Source: Zunongwangia endophytica (GTDB lineage Bacteria > Bacteroidota > Bacteroidia > Flavobacteriales > Flavobacteriaceae). From it: a stretch of 64,000 bases of DNA. Location: assembly GCF_030409505.1 (NCBI RefSeq), contig NZ_JAUFPZ010000002.1:124001-188000 (forward strand), in the 5' to 3' direction. Below the pieces are notes generated by a model that ran no database searches, was not told where the DNA came from, and saw only the letters and a program-made list of their open reading frames with translations. The position numbers and the translations under genes were made by a program. Below, in pieces: positions 1 to 9,239 of the stretch (position 1 is the first letter of the stretch; every line of letters starts with the position of its first letter).

Positions 1-2030
1 TCTTCGGTGACAGAAAAGCTATTATTGATTCTTGCAGTGTATACAGTATTATCTACTTCAACAAAATCACTTCCTACAACACCACTTTGGGTTTGTTGGT
101 ACAATTCAAAACTTCCGTTAGCGCTCCACCATTCAGTAAATTTATAGTTAGAAGATAATTCAACACCATAAGCATTTGTGTCATCAAAATTGGCAAAGGA
201 AATAAAAAGGCTCGCGGGATCTGATGGATCTTCTTCGATTAACTGATTAATGTTATCATTAATATTTCTGAAGAAAACACCTCCTGTAAAACTTCCGTTT
301 TTAAGATTTCTGGTATAATTGAATTCTATAGAATTAGTAAACTGTGGTTGTAAATCTGGATTTCCTAATACCGTAATTGTTGGAGTGCTTATCTGTCTAA
401 CAGGACTTATCTGACTTAAACTGGGACGATCAATTCTTCGGCTATAACTTACCTGATAGGTATTTTTCTCGTTTGGAGTATAATTGAAATAACCGGAAGG
501 ATATAGCGTAATATAATCGTCGCTAAAAATATTTTCACCATATACTTCAGCATCAATATCAAAGTGCTCCAGACGTGCTCCTATTTGGTATGAAAATTTC
601 TCGTAGGTTTGCCCAAAGGTGCTATAAAGCGAATAGATATTACGTTCGTAGTTGTAATCAGAGTCCTGCGCTAATGGATTGTTGGTATTATAATCTTGTT
701 CGTTATTTAAGATTCTTGCCTCGGCGCCTGCTTCAAATTTAGATCGCTCTCCAATCGGTAAGGTGTAATCTATATTTGTTATTAAAGTTCCTCTTTCTTC
801 ATTTACATCTTCAGTATAAGAATTAAAAGAAGCATTTTCGCTGAAATTGGCAGTGAAATCTTCATCACCGTCATAATCATTATAATCTGCTTCAAATAGA
901 ATTTCGTGACCTTCTTTAGCAAACAAATGTTTAAATGCGAAATTGTAAGTAGCATTATTACTTTCAAAATCAATGTTCAGAAATTGGTCAAAATTGTTTG
1001 AAGGAGTATTTAGATAAATTGCGCTTACTGTCGCATCTAACCCACCATCAAAAATGTTTTGATTAGTATAGAAGCTAAAAGTATTATTATCGTCTAAGAA
1101 ATAATCTATACCAACTTTATAAATATAGGAATTGTTATTATTCAGCATATCCAGATTTTGCTTCGCGTCTCTTCCTACCAAATTGATATTATTTATATTT
1201 TGGCGTTTTCCGAAATTGCTTCCTAGGTTGGCATAGAAATTAAATTTTCCCTGGCGATAGTTAAGATCCAAAGAACCATTTACACGTGCATTTTCGCCAT
1301 AAGTGAGTCCGGTGTTTAAATTTCCGTTGAATCCGTTATTCGCATTTTTATGCAGAACAATATTTATAATTCCGCTCATACCCTCAGGGTTGTATTTTGC
1401 TGAAGGATTAGTAATTAGTTCAATTTTTTTGATTGAAGTAGAAGGGATCTGCTTTAATAATTGCGCAGGATCCATATTTGTTGGTTTGCCGTCAATTAAA
1501 ATTCGCACATTAGAATTTCCTCGAAGCGCAATGTTACCATCTTGATCTACATTAACCGATGGCACATTATTCATAATTTCTGAAGCTGTTGCACCGGTTG
1601 TGGTTAGATCTTTGCCTACATTAATAATCTTACGATCAATTCGCTGTTCGATTGTAGAGCGTTCGGCAACTACGGTGACTTCATCCATTTCAGCAACAGA
1701 AGGATCAAGGTTAATGACTCCCAAATCCATTGCTCCGGAATTTCGCGTAATTTCAATTTCCTTTGAGAATTTGTTGTAACCGATAAATTGAATGCCTAGC
1801 GTATAATTCCCCGGTTTTACTTTTTTGATGATGAATGACCCGTCTTCTTCAGAAGTTGTACCTGTGATGATGTTGCCTTCAGTATCTTGCAAGCTAATAG
1901 TCGCATAAGGAACAGGTTCCTGCAATTGACTATCCATGATTTTCCCGGAAATTCTAGCGAATGGTTCGATCATTGCAACAGAATTGAAACTGGTAAAGGC
2001 TACGATAATGATTAAAAATAACTGTTTCAT
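1..2030 (-). CDS. TonB-dependent outer-membrane receptor-like beta-barrel protein (partial, C-terminus beyond window)
   Basis: Reading leftward from an ATG at 2028-2030, the frame stays open for about 676 codons to the window edge. It starts with a signal peptide (MKQLFLIIIVAFTSF), then a carboxypeptidase-regulatory-like beta-sandwich (about residues 25-105, PVPYATISLQD), a TonB plug-like domain (about 115-220, ALRGNSNVRILIDGKPTN) and a long barrel rich in aromatic and Asn residues. The layout matches the outer-membrane beta-barrel family common in Bacteroidota (OMP_b-brl_3 type) rather than a SusC with a SusD partner; no SusD is adjacent. The substrate cannot be inferred. It is divergent from the CoA-binding gene across a leader region with several inverted repeats. 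Confidence 0.88.
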   Translation of the reverse strand, partial: MKQLFLIIIVAFTSFNSVAMIEPFARISGKIMDSQLQEPVPYATISLQDTEGNIITGTTSEEDGSFIIKKVKPGNYTLGIQFIGYNKFSKEIEITRNSGAMDLGVINLDPSVAEMDEVTVVAERSTIEQRIDRKIINVGKDLTTTGATASEIMNNVPSVNVDQDGNIALRGNSNVRILIDGKPTNMDPAQLLKQIPSTSIKKIELITNPSAKYNPEGMSGIINIVLHKNANNGFNGNLNTGLTYGENARVNGSLDLNYRQGKFNFYANLGSNFGKRQNINNINLVGRDAKQNLDMLNNNNSYIYKVGIDYFLDDNNTFSFYTNQNIFDGGLDATVSAIYLNTPSNNFDQFLNIDFESNNATYNFAFKHLFAKEGHEILFEADYNDYDGDEDFTANFSENASFNSYTEDVNEERGTLITNIDYTLPIGERSKFEAGAEARILNNEQDYNTNNPLAQDSDYNYERNIYSLYSTFGQTYEKFSYQIGARLEHFDIDAEVYGENIFSDDYITLYPSGYFNYTPNEKNTYQVSYSRRIDRPSLSQISPVRQISTPTITVLGNPDLQPQFTNSIEFNYTRNLKNGSFTGGVFFRNINDNINQLIEEDPSDPASLFISFANFDDTNAYGVELSSNYKFTEWWSANGSFELYQQTQSGVVGSDFVEVDNTVYTARINNSFSVTE

Positions 2031-2426
2031 TTTTTGACTGATGTTTACTATTTGATGATGTAATGCAATAAAAGATACTTTGTATTGCATAATACTTATT
2101 TGTGTCTTTCTGCATTTTAATGGTTTCTACTATATAGACGACACTAAAAATAATATGTTACAGAAACTCTGAAAAAATATTAAAAAGTTCGCGCCTTGCA
2201 ACCAGCGCGAACCTTAAAAGCATAGCTATCTTCTAACCATCAAAAAAAAGATAGCAACAGCATTTTTAGACTAGTCTTATCATAAAGACTGATAAGTTTT
2301 AAACTTGTTACACTAAATTTTAAAAAGTATTTTTACTCGATAATCGATATTACATGTTGAGATTTGCCTTGACATAAAATAAATTTTAAAAAAAATCATG
2401 GGCTTGCCCTGAGTTAATTAAATAAT
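2031..2426. other. Divergent intergenic region with three consecutive inverted repeats
   Basis: There is no ORF here. The 396 bp lie between two divergent genes and hold three hairpin-forming repeats in a row: GTTCGCGC/GCGCGAAC (2187-2194/2205-2212), GCTATCTT/AAGATAGC (2225-2232/2248-2255) and CTTATCA/TGATAAG (2276-2282/2290-2296). The third overlaps a competing stem AGTCTT/AAGACT (2273-2278/2285-2290). No T-run follows them, so they are not obvious terminators. They could be regulatory or lie in a 5' leader; the role is unknown. Confidence 0.6.
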
Positions 2427-2789
2427 ATGAAGAAAAAGACATTAGTAATAGGAGCATCAGCTAATCCAGCCAGATACTCTAATATGGCGATTAAAAAGTT
2501 GAAAAGTAAACAGCAACCCATCGTAGCTCTAGGATTAAGAGAAGGCGAAGTTGATGGAGTGAAGATCGAAAACGAAAAAATAATTTTTCCTGATATTGAT
2601 ACGGTTACATTATATGTTGGACCAAGAAATCAGCCCGAATATTACGAATATATAGTAGCCTTAAGCCCAAAACGAGTGATTTTTAATCCTGGTACAGAGA
2701 ACCCAGAATTATATCGAATCTTAAAAGATAATAATATTGAATTCGAAAATGCCTGTACTTTAGTGATGCTTGGTACGAATCAATATTAA
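2427..2789 (+). CDS. CoA-binding domain protein (YccU-like)
   Basis: A small Rossmann-fold protein of 120 aa with the N-terminal glycine-rich loop typical of CoA-binding domain proteins ([15 protein letters not shown], residues 7-21) and the conserved late segment [13 protein letters not shown]. Stand-alone proteins of this length are usual for the family; CoA or nucleotide binding is known for relatives, but the physiological role is not established. Its last 30 bases overlap the 3' end of the convergent symporter gene (2760-4223), so the two transcripts are antisense at their ends. Confidence 0.85.
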   Translation: MKKKTLVIGASANPARYSNMAIKKLKSKQQPIVALGLREGEVDGVKIENEKIIFPDIDTVTLYVGPRNQPEYYEYIVALSPKRVIFNPGTENPELYRILKDNNIEFENACTLVMLGTNQY

Positions 2790-4223
2790 TCCTAAAAAGG
2801 TAATTGCTCCATTTACAATTAGCAATTCATAATTGAAAACATAGCCGCCAAGATATTCTGGCGGTATATTACCAATTACAAAAGTTAAAGCCACAGAGAT
2901 GATGGCAACGATCCATACCAGATGATCTTTGATTTTCATTTTGGTAAAAATCCCAAAAGCAAAAAGACCTAATAAGGGACCGTAAGTGTAACTCGCTGCT
3001 TTTAGCAAGAGATCGATCACACTGCTATCAAGCAAATATTTAAAAGCGATGATCACTACTACCAATAATACACTTATTAAAATGTGAGCACGCTTTCTAA
3101 TACCTTTTTGATCACTTAACTCTCGCTTTTCAATATTGAGGAAGTCTACACAAAAGCTGGTGGTTAAACTGGTAAGCGCGCTATCTGCACTAGAATATGC
3201 AGCTGCAATGAGACCAAGTAAAAATATAATGGCAAGTCCCATTCCCATTTCAGCATTTAAAGCAATTTCAGGAAAAAGAAGATCTGTTTTCTCTTTACCA
3301 TCTAGCGTGGGGATGCTAATTCCATTCTGTTCAGCATAAATAAATAATAGTGCTCCCAAGAATAGAAATAATATGTTTACTGGTATAAAAACCAAACTGT
3401 AAGACATCACATTTTTTTGTGCGTCTCTAAGACTTTTACAAGTTAGGTTTTTCTGCATCATATCCTGGTCTAAGCCCGTCATGCAAATAGTAATGAACAT
3501 TCCGCCAAAGAAAGCTTTCCAGAAATAATCCTTTTCAAGAAAATTATCAAAATGAAAAGTTTCGGTATATGGCGCAAGTTCTGGTGCAGTAAAAAAGTCG
3601 TTAAACGTCCAGTTTAATTCGGTTGAAATAAAATAAATAGCAATACCTACAGAACCGAGCATAAATAAGGTTTGTAGTGTATCGGTATAGACAATTGTTT
3701 TAATTCCGCCTCGCGAGGTATAGATCCAAATAAGTAATATAGAAAGGACTACGGTAACTACAAAAGGAACATTCCATGCTTCAAAAACAAAATACTGTAA
3801 TACGGTTGCCACAAGAAATAGTCGAAATGAGGCTCCTAGAACACGGGAAACAAAAAAGAAAAATGCACCGGTTTTATAACTAACATTACCAAATCTATTA
3901 TTTAAATATTGGTAAATTGATGTTACATTAAGACTATAATAAATAGGCAGCAAGACAAAAGAAATGACCAAATAGCCAAATAGATAACCGGCCACCACCT
4001 GCATATAACTAAATTGTGAATCTCTAACCCAACCCGGTACCGATATAAAAGTAACTCCGGATAATGAGGCTCCTACCATTCCAAATGCTACGATGTACCA
4101 TGGCGATTTACCTTCGGCTTTAAAAAAAGCTTCGTTACTATCTTCCTTACCAGTGAAATAAGAGATGAGCATTAAAACTCCAAAATAAATAACGATAAGC
4201 AGGACAATGTGTATGGGCTCCAT
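2760..4223 (-). CDS. Sodium:solute symporter (SSS family)
   Basis: A polytopic inner-membrane transporter of 487 aa with about 13 hydrophobic segments and the SSS-family pattern: an N-terminal [19 protein letters not shown] followed by a motif near WVRDSQFS, and a late [18 protein letters not shown] typical of the sodium-binding helix. I start at the ATG at 4221-4223 (MEPIHIV); a TTG six codons upstream is less likely. A good promoter box TAAGTTTG lies at 4250-4257 on the minus strand, about 27 bases before this ATG. The substrate is unknown because the flanking genes are unrelated. A related symporter occurs in the GlcNAc locus at 39433. Confidence 0.88.
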   Translation of the reverse strand: MEPIHIVLLIVIYFGVLMLISYFTGKEDSNEAFFKAEGKSPWYIVAFGMVGASLSGVTFISVPGWVRDSQFSYMQVVAGYLFGYLVISFVLLPIYYSLNVTSIYQYLNNRFGNVSYKTGAFFFFVSRVLGASFRLFLVATVLQYFVFEAWNVPFVVTVVLSILLIWIYTSRGGIKTIVYTDTLQTLFMLGSVGIAIYFISTELNWTFNDFFTAPELAPYTETFHFDNFLEKDYFWKAFFGGMFITICMTGLDQDMMQKNLTCKSLRDAQKNVMSYSLVFIPVNILFLFLGALLFIYAEQNGISIPTLDGKEKTDLLFPEIALNAEMGMGLAIIFLLGLIAAAYSSADSALTSLTTSFCVDFLNIEKRELSDQKGIRKRAHILISVLLVVVIIAFKYLLDSSVIDLLLKAASYTYGPLLGLFAFGIFTKMKIKDHLVWIVAIISVALTFVIGNIPPEYLGGYVFNYELLIVNGAITFLGLILIRTKHH

Positions 4224-4293
4224 ATCTATAAATTTAACCAAATGCTTTGCAAACTTAGCATAATCGTAACTATTAGCATCGATTTAAAAATCG

Positions 4294-4301
4294 TAAATTT
4301 G
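4294..4301 (+). promoter_or_regulatory. Bacteroidota -7 promoter element for recR
   Basis: TAAATTTG matches the TAnnTTTG consensus of the primary Bacteroidota sigma factor. Its last base is only 5 bases before the recR ATG, so the expected transcription start falls at or next to the start codon and the recR mRNA may be leaderless. No clear TTTG -33 element is visible. Confidence 0.55.
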
Positions 4302-4306
4302 TCGCT

Positions 4307-4924
4307 ATGGATTTTTCTTCGAAATTATTGGAGCAGGCTGTGGACCAAATGTCCCAGTTGCCCGGTATAGGAAAACGTACCGCACTAAGGCTAGTATTAC
4401 ATTTATTACGACAGCCCGAAGCGCAAACCGAGCAGCTAACCAAGGCACTTTCTAAACTTAAATTAGAAGTAAAACGATGCCGAAATTGCTATAATATTAG
4501 CGATACCGAATTATGTGACATTTGTGCCAATCCTTCTAGAGAGGAAGAATTGGTATGTGTAGTAGAAGATATACGCGATGTAATGGCCATCGAAAATACA
4601 GGGCAATATCGTGGAATGTATCATGTACTGGGTGGAAAAATAAGCCCCATGGATGGAATAGGACCATCACAACTTACTATTAAACCACTTATAGATAAAG
4701 TGAAAGATGGGAAAATTACAGAAATAATTTTCGCTTTAAGTAGTACTATGGAAGGGGATACCACCAATTTCTATATTTACAAACAGTTAGAAGGGACCGG
4801 TATTAAAACTTCTACGATAGCAAGAGGAATTAGCGTTGGTGATGAGCTAGAATATGCAGATGAAGTAACTCTTGGGAGAAGTATAACCAATAGAGTTCCG
4901 TTTGAAAATAGCTTAAAAAGTTAA
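4307..4924 (+). CDS. recR: Recombination mediator protein RecR
   Basis: RecR works with RecO (and RecF) to load RecA on SSB-coated gaps. The 205 aa length is normal. In order it has a helix-hairpin-helix ([15 protein letters not shown], about residues 14-28), a four-Cys zinc finger (CRNCYN...CDIC, about 57-75) and a Toprim domain beginning [14 protein letters not shown], followed by [20 protein letters not shown]. It is transcribed alone, divergent from the symporter gene. Confidence 0.96.
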   Translation: MDFSSKLLEQAVDQMSQLPGIGKRTALRLVLHLLRQPEAQTEQLTKALSKLKLEVKRCRNCYNISDTELCDICANPSREEELVCVVEDIRDVMAIENTGQYRGMYHVLGGKISPMDGIGPSQLTIKPLIDKVKDGKITEIIFALSSTMEGDTTNFYIYKQLEGTGIKTSTIARGISVGDELEYADEVTLGRSITNRVPFENSLKS

Positions 4925-5109
4925 AAACCATTTGGAGTTCTACTTTCAGGTTGAACGATGAAATTGTAAATTTACAGCGGTTTTTATTGAAATTTGATAT
5001 AGAATATTTTTTAGTGAATTTATATTTTATTGATTTTTTAATATTTAAAAAGCTTTTATTTAATTAAATTCGCAAACGAAATAATAAAAAATAGCTTTCA
5101 GATATAGAT

Positions 5110-6453
5110 ATGGCAAAATTTGAACTTAAATTACCTAAAATGGGTGAAAGTGTTGCTGAGGCAACCATAACCAGTTGGTTAAAAGAAGTAGGCGATACCG
5201 TAGAAGCTGATGAACCAGTACTAGAAATAGCTACCGACAAGGTAGATAGTGAAGTGCCGAGTGAAGTTGATGGTAAAATTTTAGAAATACTTTTTGAAGC
5301 AGACGATGTAGTTGAAGTTGGCCAAACGATCGCAATTATAGAAACGGAAAGTGAAATTGAGCAGGAAGACGACGAATTTGATATAGATATTGATGAGGAA
5401 GAGGATGATGACGATTCAGCGGAAGTAGAACAACATGCTGCCCAGGCTGAAGAAGCTGTCGACAGTGCGAAGGAAACTGCTGGAAGTACAGAATATTCAG
5501 ATTCAGATCGTTTTTATTCTCCGCTTGTAAAAAACATAGCCAAAGAAGAGAATATCAGCCTGGAGGAATTAGAAAAAGTTGAAGGTACTGGTAAAGATGG
5601 TCGCGTTACTAAAGACGATATTTTAGCTTATGTAGAAAATCGTTCTGACGATGCTGAAAAAACTAATCAGAAAAAATCTTCGGCTCCTAAATCAGATCAC
5701 TTAGAACCTGCATTTAAGAATCAAGAAAATGTAGTCGCTTCAGGAAAAGATGAAATTATTGAGATGAGCCGAATGGGCAAAATGATCAGTAAACACATGG
5801 TCGATAGTGCTCAAACTTCAGCACATGTACAATCATTTATAGAAGCCGATGTTACGAATATATGGAACTGGAGAAATAAGCATAAAGATTCCTTTCAGCA
5901 GAAAGAGGGCGAAAAACTAACATTTACGCCTATTTTTATGGAAGCGGTAGCCAAAGCTATTCGAGATTTTCCTTTAATTAATATTTCTGTAGACGGCGAT
6001 AAAATAATCAAAAAGAAAGATATCAATCTTGGGATGGCAGCAGCACTTCCAGATGGTAACCTTATCGTTCCGGTAATTCGAAATGCAGATCGATTAAACC
6101 TTGTAGGAATGGCTAAAGCCGTTAATGATCTTGCAAGTAGAGCGCGACAAAATAAACTGAAACCAGATGATATCCAGGGCGGGACTTATACCGTAACCAA
6201 TGTAGGAACCTTTGGAAGCATTATGGGAACACCAATTATCAATCAACCTCAGGTAGGGATTTTAGCCTTAGGTGCGATTCGTAAAATGCCTGCAGTTATC
6301 GAAACTCCTGAAGGTGATTTTATCGGGATTCGATATAAAATGATCCTGTCGCACAGTTATGATCATCGTGTAGTAAACGGAGCCCTTGGAGGTCAGTTTG
6401 TACAACGAGTTGCCCAGTATTTGGAAGGATACGATAAAAACAGAGAAATATAA
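5110..6453 (+). CDS. Dihydrolipoamide acyltransferase (E2 of a 2-oxoacid dehydrogenase)
   Basis: This is the acyl-transfer core subunit of a 2-oxoacid dehydrogenase complex, 447 aa. It has an N-terminal lipoyl domain with the lipoylated Lys44 in TDKVDSE, a very acidic linker (about residues 100-125, runs of D/E), a peripheral-subunit-binding domain (about 137-178, YSPLVKNIAKEENIS) and a catalytic domain to the C-terminus. The catalytic signature reads SYDHRVVNGALGG (His419), where the usual HxxxDG aspartate is Asn423. No E1 or E3 gene is adjacent, so the exact complex (pyruvate, branched-chain or 2-oxoglutarate) is not settled. A hairpin terminator follows at 6475-6511. Confidence 0.9.
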   Translation: MAKFELKLPKMGESVAEATITSWLKEVGDTVEADEPVLEIATDKVDSEVPSEVDGKILEILFEADDVVEVGQTIAIIETESEIEQEDDEFDIDIDEEEDDDDSAEVEQHAAQAEEAVDSAKETAGSTEYSDSDRFYSPLVKNIAKEENISLEELEKVEGTGKDGRVTKDDILAYVENRSDDAEKTNQKKSSAPKSDHLEPAFKNQENVVASGKDEIIEMSRMGKMISKHMVDSAQTSAHVQSFIEADVTNIWNWRNKHKDSFQQKEGEKLTFTPIFMEAVAKAIRDFPLINISVDGDKIIKKKDINLGMAAALPDGNLIVPVIRNADRLNLVGMAKAVNDLASRARQNKLKPDDIQGGTYTVTNVGTFGSIMGTPIINQPQVGILALGAIRKMPAVIETPEGDFIGIRYKMILSHSYDHRVVNGALGGQFVQRVAQYLEGYDKNREI

Positions 6454-6473
6454 TAATTTATAAAGAATTAGAT

Positions 6474-6516
6474 AAAAACCGGAGCTGCTTTTAATAAGCG
6501 GTTCCGGTTTTATTTT
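6474..6516 (+). terminator. Rho-independent terminator after the E2 gene
   Basis: The stem AAAACCGGA (6475-6483) pairs with TCCGGTTTT (6503-6511), and a T-rich stretch follows. Confidence 0.7.
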
Positions 6517-6547
6517 TATCTTGCTATTAAGAAAACAAAAAAATATC

Positions 6548-7321
6548 ATGGAATTAAACCTTACAAAACCTATCTGTTTTTTCGATCTGGAAACAACTGG
6601 TACGAATCTGGCTAAAGATAGGATTGTAGAAATCGCAATTTTAAAAGTTTTTCCTAACGGAAATAAAGAGAGTAGAACATGGTTGGTAAATCCCGAGATG
6701 GAAATCCCACAGGAAGTTATCGAAATTCACGGTATTTCTAACGAAAAGGTAGCCAACGAGCCCACTTTTAATGATTTGTCCAAACAAATCTATGATATGA
6801 TCAAAGGTTGCGATTTGGGAGGATATAACTCTAATCGTTTTGATATTCCCCTTCTTGCAGAAGAATTATTGCGTGCGGATATCGATTTTGATATGAAAAA
6901 TATGCTTGCTGTAGATGTGCAGACAATTTTCCATAAAAAAGAACAAAGAACCCTAGCCGCTGCTTTTAAATTTTACTGCGGAAAAGATCTTATCGATGCG
7001 CACAGTGCCGCTGCCGATACTGAAGCTACTTTTGAAGTATTAAAATCTCAGTTAGATAAATACGATGATCTTGAAAATGATATCAAATGGTTATCAAAAT
7101 ATAGTGCTAGAAAGACTTTTGCAGATTTTGCCGGATTTATCACTTTCAATAAAAAAGGTCAGGAAATTTTCTCTTTTGGGAAATACCGTGGGAAACTGGT
7201 AGAAGAGGTTTTAGAAAAAGAACCAGGTTATTTTGGCTGGTTGCAAAATGCCGATTTTCCTTTGTACACCAAAAAGGTGTTAACGGCTATTAAATTGCGT
7301 AAGTTAAATACCAAATTGTAA
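6548..7321 (+). CDS. DEDDh 3'-5' exonuclease (DnaQ/Pol III epsilon-like) with C-terminal DUF3820-type domain
   Basis: I start at the ATG at 6548 (MELNLTKPICFFDLETTG), nine codons inside the longest frame, because it places the exonuclease motif I (DLETTG) at the usual distance from the N-terminus. Motif II is around GGYNSNRFDIPLLAEEL and the His-containing motif is HSAAADTEAT. About residues 180-257 form a separate small domain (FSFGKYRGKLVEEVLEKEPGYFGW) seen in DUF3820 proteins and in some exonucleases. It is probably a stand-alone proofreading or repair exonuclease. It heads a tightly spaced run of five genes through cinA; the next ATG is 3 bases after its stop. Confidence 0.88.
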   Translation: MELNLTKPICFFDLETTGTNLAKDRIVEIAILKVFPNGNKESRTWLVNPEMEIPQEVIEIHGISNEKVANEPTFNDLSKQIYDMIKGCDLGGYNSNRFDIPLLAEELLRADIDFDMKNMLAVDVQTIFHKKEQRTLAAAFKFYCGKDLIDAHSAAADTEATFEVLKSQLDKYDDLENDIKWLSKYSARKTFADFAGFITFNKKGQEIFSFGKYRGKLVEEVLEKEPGYFGWLQNADFPLYTKKVLTAIKLRKLNTKL

Positions 7322-7324
7322 AAA

Positions 7325-8269
7325 ATGCGAATCCTGTTCACTGTTTTTTTGCTTGTTTCTGTTAGCAGTTATGCGCAGACAATTAGAGCAGTTGGGCAGG
7401 TAGTAGATGCTAAAACTTTAGAACCTTTACCTTACGTTAATATTCTTTTAGAAGAGCAACGAAAAGGAATTTCTACCGACCAACAGGGAAGATATACTTT
7501 TGTAGTAAAGGATGTTTCAGGAGAAGTTAAAGCTAGGTTTAGTTATGTGGGCTACCAATCTAAATATATCAGCTTAAAAGAATTAAAAGGAAAGGTTGTT
7601 AAGTTATCGCCATCAATAGATGGTTTAGCTGAGGTTTATTTATATACGATTCAGAATAAAAAAACAAAAAGGATCAACGATTTTAGAATCGGGGAATCAA
7701 TAGGTTTAGGGAACTTTAGCGGCGGTCAATATCCAAGTATCGTGGCCAGATATTATGAGAAACCTGCTAAATTTGAAGAGGGGTGTTTTATAAAACAAAT
7801 TGAAGTACGATACTTTTCAGTAGAAGAAACACTTTACGGAAACGCAAAGTATCGTTTGCGAATTATGGCTGTAGATAAAGATGGAAAGCCATCTTATGAT
7901 CTTTTAAGTGATGGCATAATTATAGAAAAAGCGCAAAATCAATTTAAGACAAAAATTGATATGCTTCCTTATAAAATTCCTGTTCCGGAAAGTGGTTTTT
8001 TCGTAGCTGTAGAGCATCTTTTTATAAAGGAGAATAGTTATTACGAAAAGAAAGATTATCGTGTAAATGATACGATAATTTATAAAAACGTAGAATTACG
8101 AAAATATGGACCAGTTTTTAAAGGAGTTTTAGAAGAGTATTCTCCTAATTTTAGCTCGTATTACAAAGACACCAGTGGATGGAGAAAAATGAATACATTA
8201 GATAATTCGAATGATGCATTTTCAGGCAAATTACCCGTACCAGCATTCAAAATTATATTAACAGATTAA
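7325..8269 (+). CDS. Secreted protein with carboxypeptidase-regulatory-like domain
   Basis: A 314-aa protein with a signal peptide (MRILFTVFLLVSVSSYAQT) followed by a carboxypeptidase D regulatory-like beta-sandwich (about residues 22-100, PLPYVNILLEEQRKGISTD...VGYQSKYI). The rest (about 110-314) has no motif I recognise. Such proteins are frequent in the Bacteroidota envelope and often lack the barrel of their TonB-receptor relatives. The start lies 3 bases after the exonuclease stop, which suggests co-transcription. The function is unknown. Confidence 0.75.
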   Translation: MRILFTVFLLVSVSSYAQTIRAVGQVVDAKTLEPLPYVNILLEEQRKGISTDQQGRYTFVVKDVSGEVKARFSYVGYQSKYISLKELKGKVVKLSPSIDGLAEVYLYTIQNKKTKRINDFRIGESIGLGNFSGGQYPSIVARYYEKPAKFEEGCFIKQIEVRYFSVEETLYGNAKYRLRIMAVDKDGKPSYDLLSDGIIIEKAQNQFKTKIDMLPYKIPVPESGFFVAVEHLFIKENSYYEKKDYRVNDTIIYKNVELRKYGPVFKGVLEEYSPNFSSYYKDTSGWRKMNTLDNSNDAFSGKLPVPAFKIILTD

Positions 8270-8280
8270 AAGAATTGTAG

Positions 8281-8895
8281 ATGAAGCTTATTTGTATAGG
8301 TAGAAATTACACCGATCATATTGCTGAATTGGAAAATGAAAAACCAGTAGATCCTGTAGTTTTTCAGAAGCCAGATACTTCAATATTACTTAAAAAACAG
8401 CCCTTTTTTATTCCAGATTTTTCTAATGATGTACATTACGAAGTAGAGGTTTTAATAAAGATTACTCGCGTAGGAAAACACATTCAGCCAAAATTTGCAC
8501 ATAAATATTATGATGAAATTGGTTTGGGGATCGATTTTACAGCACGTGATCTTCAGTCACAATTAAAAGCAAAAGGACTTCCGTGGGAAAAAGCAAAAGG
8601 CTTTGATGGCGCAGCAGTAATAGGAGAGAAGTGGCTCGATAAAAATCAGTTTTCAGATTTAAATAATATTAATTTCAGTTTAAAAAAGAACGAAGAAATT
8701 GTTCAAAATGGAAACACTTCTTTGATGTTGTGGAAAATTGATGAAGTAATTTCTTATATTTCAAAATTCTTTACCCTTAAAATCGGAGATATTATCTTTA
8801 CTGGTACCCCAGCCGGAGTTGGTCCGGTAGCACCAGAAGATCAATTAACAGGTTTTATTGAAAATGAAGAAATGTTCTCTATAAATATCAAATAA
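8281..8895 (+). CDS. Fumarylacetoacetate hydrolase (FAH) family protein
   Basis: A single-domain, 204-aa FAH-fold enzyme. Visible family elements are the opening KLICIGRNYTDHI, the metal-ligand segment VHYEVEVLIKI (E-x-E), GLGIDFTARDLQSQLKAKG with the following WEKAKGFDG, and IIFTGTPAGVGPV near the C-terminus. Relatives include acylpyruvases, oxaloacetate decarboxylases and isomerases; the substrate cannot be decided from sequence. It sits in the exonuclease-to-cinA run, with 11 bases before it and 5 after. Confidence 0.85.
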   Translation: MKLICIGRNYTDHIAELENEKPVDPVVFQKPDTSILLKKQPFFIPDFSNDVHYEVEVLIKITRVGKHIQPKFAHKYYDEIGLGIDFTARDLQSQLKAKGLPWEKAKGFDGAAVIGEKWLDKNQFSDLNNINFSLKKNEEIVQNGNTSLMLWKIDEVISYISKFFTLKIGDIIFTGTPAGVGPVAPEDQLTGFIENEEMFSINIK

Positions 8896-8900
8896 TCCCT

Positions 8901-9239
8901 ATGAGTACCTATAATCTAAAAGACGTTGAGGAAATGGCAGACGGCGATCAGGAATTTCTGATGGTAGTTGTGCAAACATTCCTTGAAGAAATCCCCCCAG
9001 ATGTAGCTGCCATGAACGAAGCTATAGCAAATGGTAACGCAACATTGGCTTATAGATACGCTCACAAAATGAAGCCGAATCTTAAATTATTTGGTTTAAA
9101 ATTAATGCCGCAGATCACCATTATTGAGCAATGGTCTAAACAAGGGAAGAATAAAGAAGACGTGCCACAGGCCGGTAGGATTATTACTACCAAAGTCGAT
9201 AAGGTATGTGAAGAATTAAAAGAAGATTTTAATCTGTAA
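8901..9239 (+). CDS. Histidine phosphotransfer (Hpt) domain protein
   Basis: A 112-aa, all-helical, stand-alone Hpt protein. The phosphoacceptor His lies in [16 protein letters not shown], resembling the HxLKG-type Hpt helix. It probably passes phosphate between a hybrid sensor kinase and a response regulator encoded elsewhere, since no partner is adjacent. Its stop codon shares one base with the cinA start codon, indicating translational coupling. Confidence 0.8.
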   Translation: MSTYNLKDVEEMADGDQEFLMVVVQTFLEEIPPDVAAMNEAIANGNATLAYRYAHKMKPNLKLFGLKLMPQITIIEQWSKQGKNKEDVPQAGRIITTKVDKVCEELKEDFNL

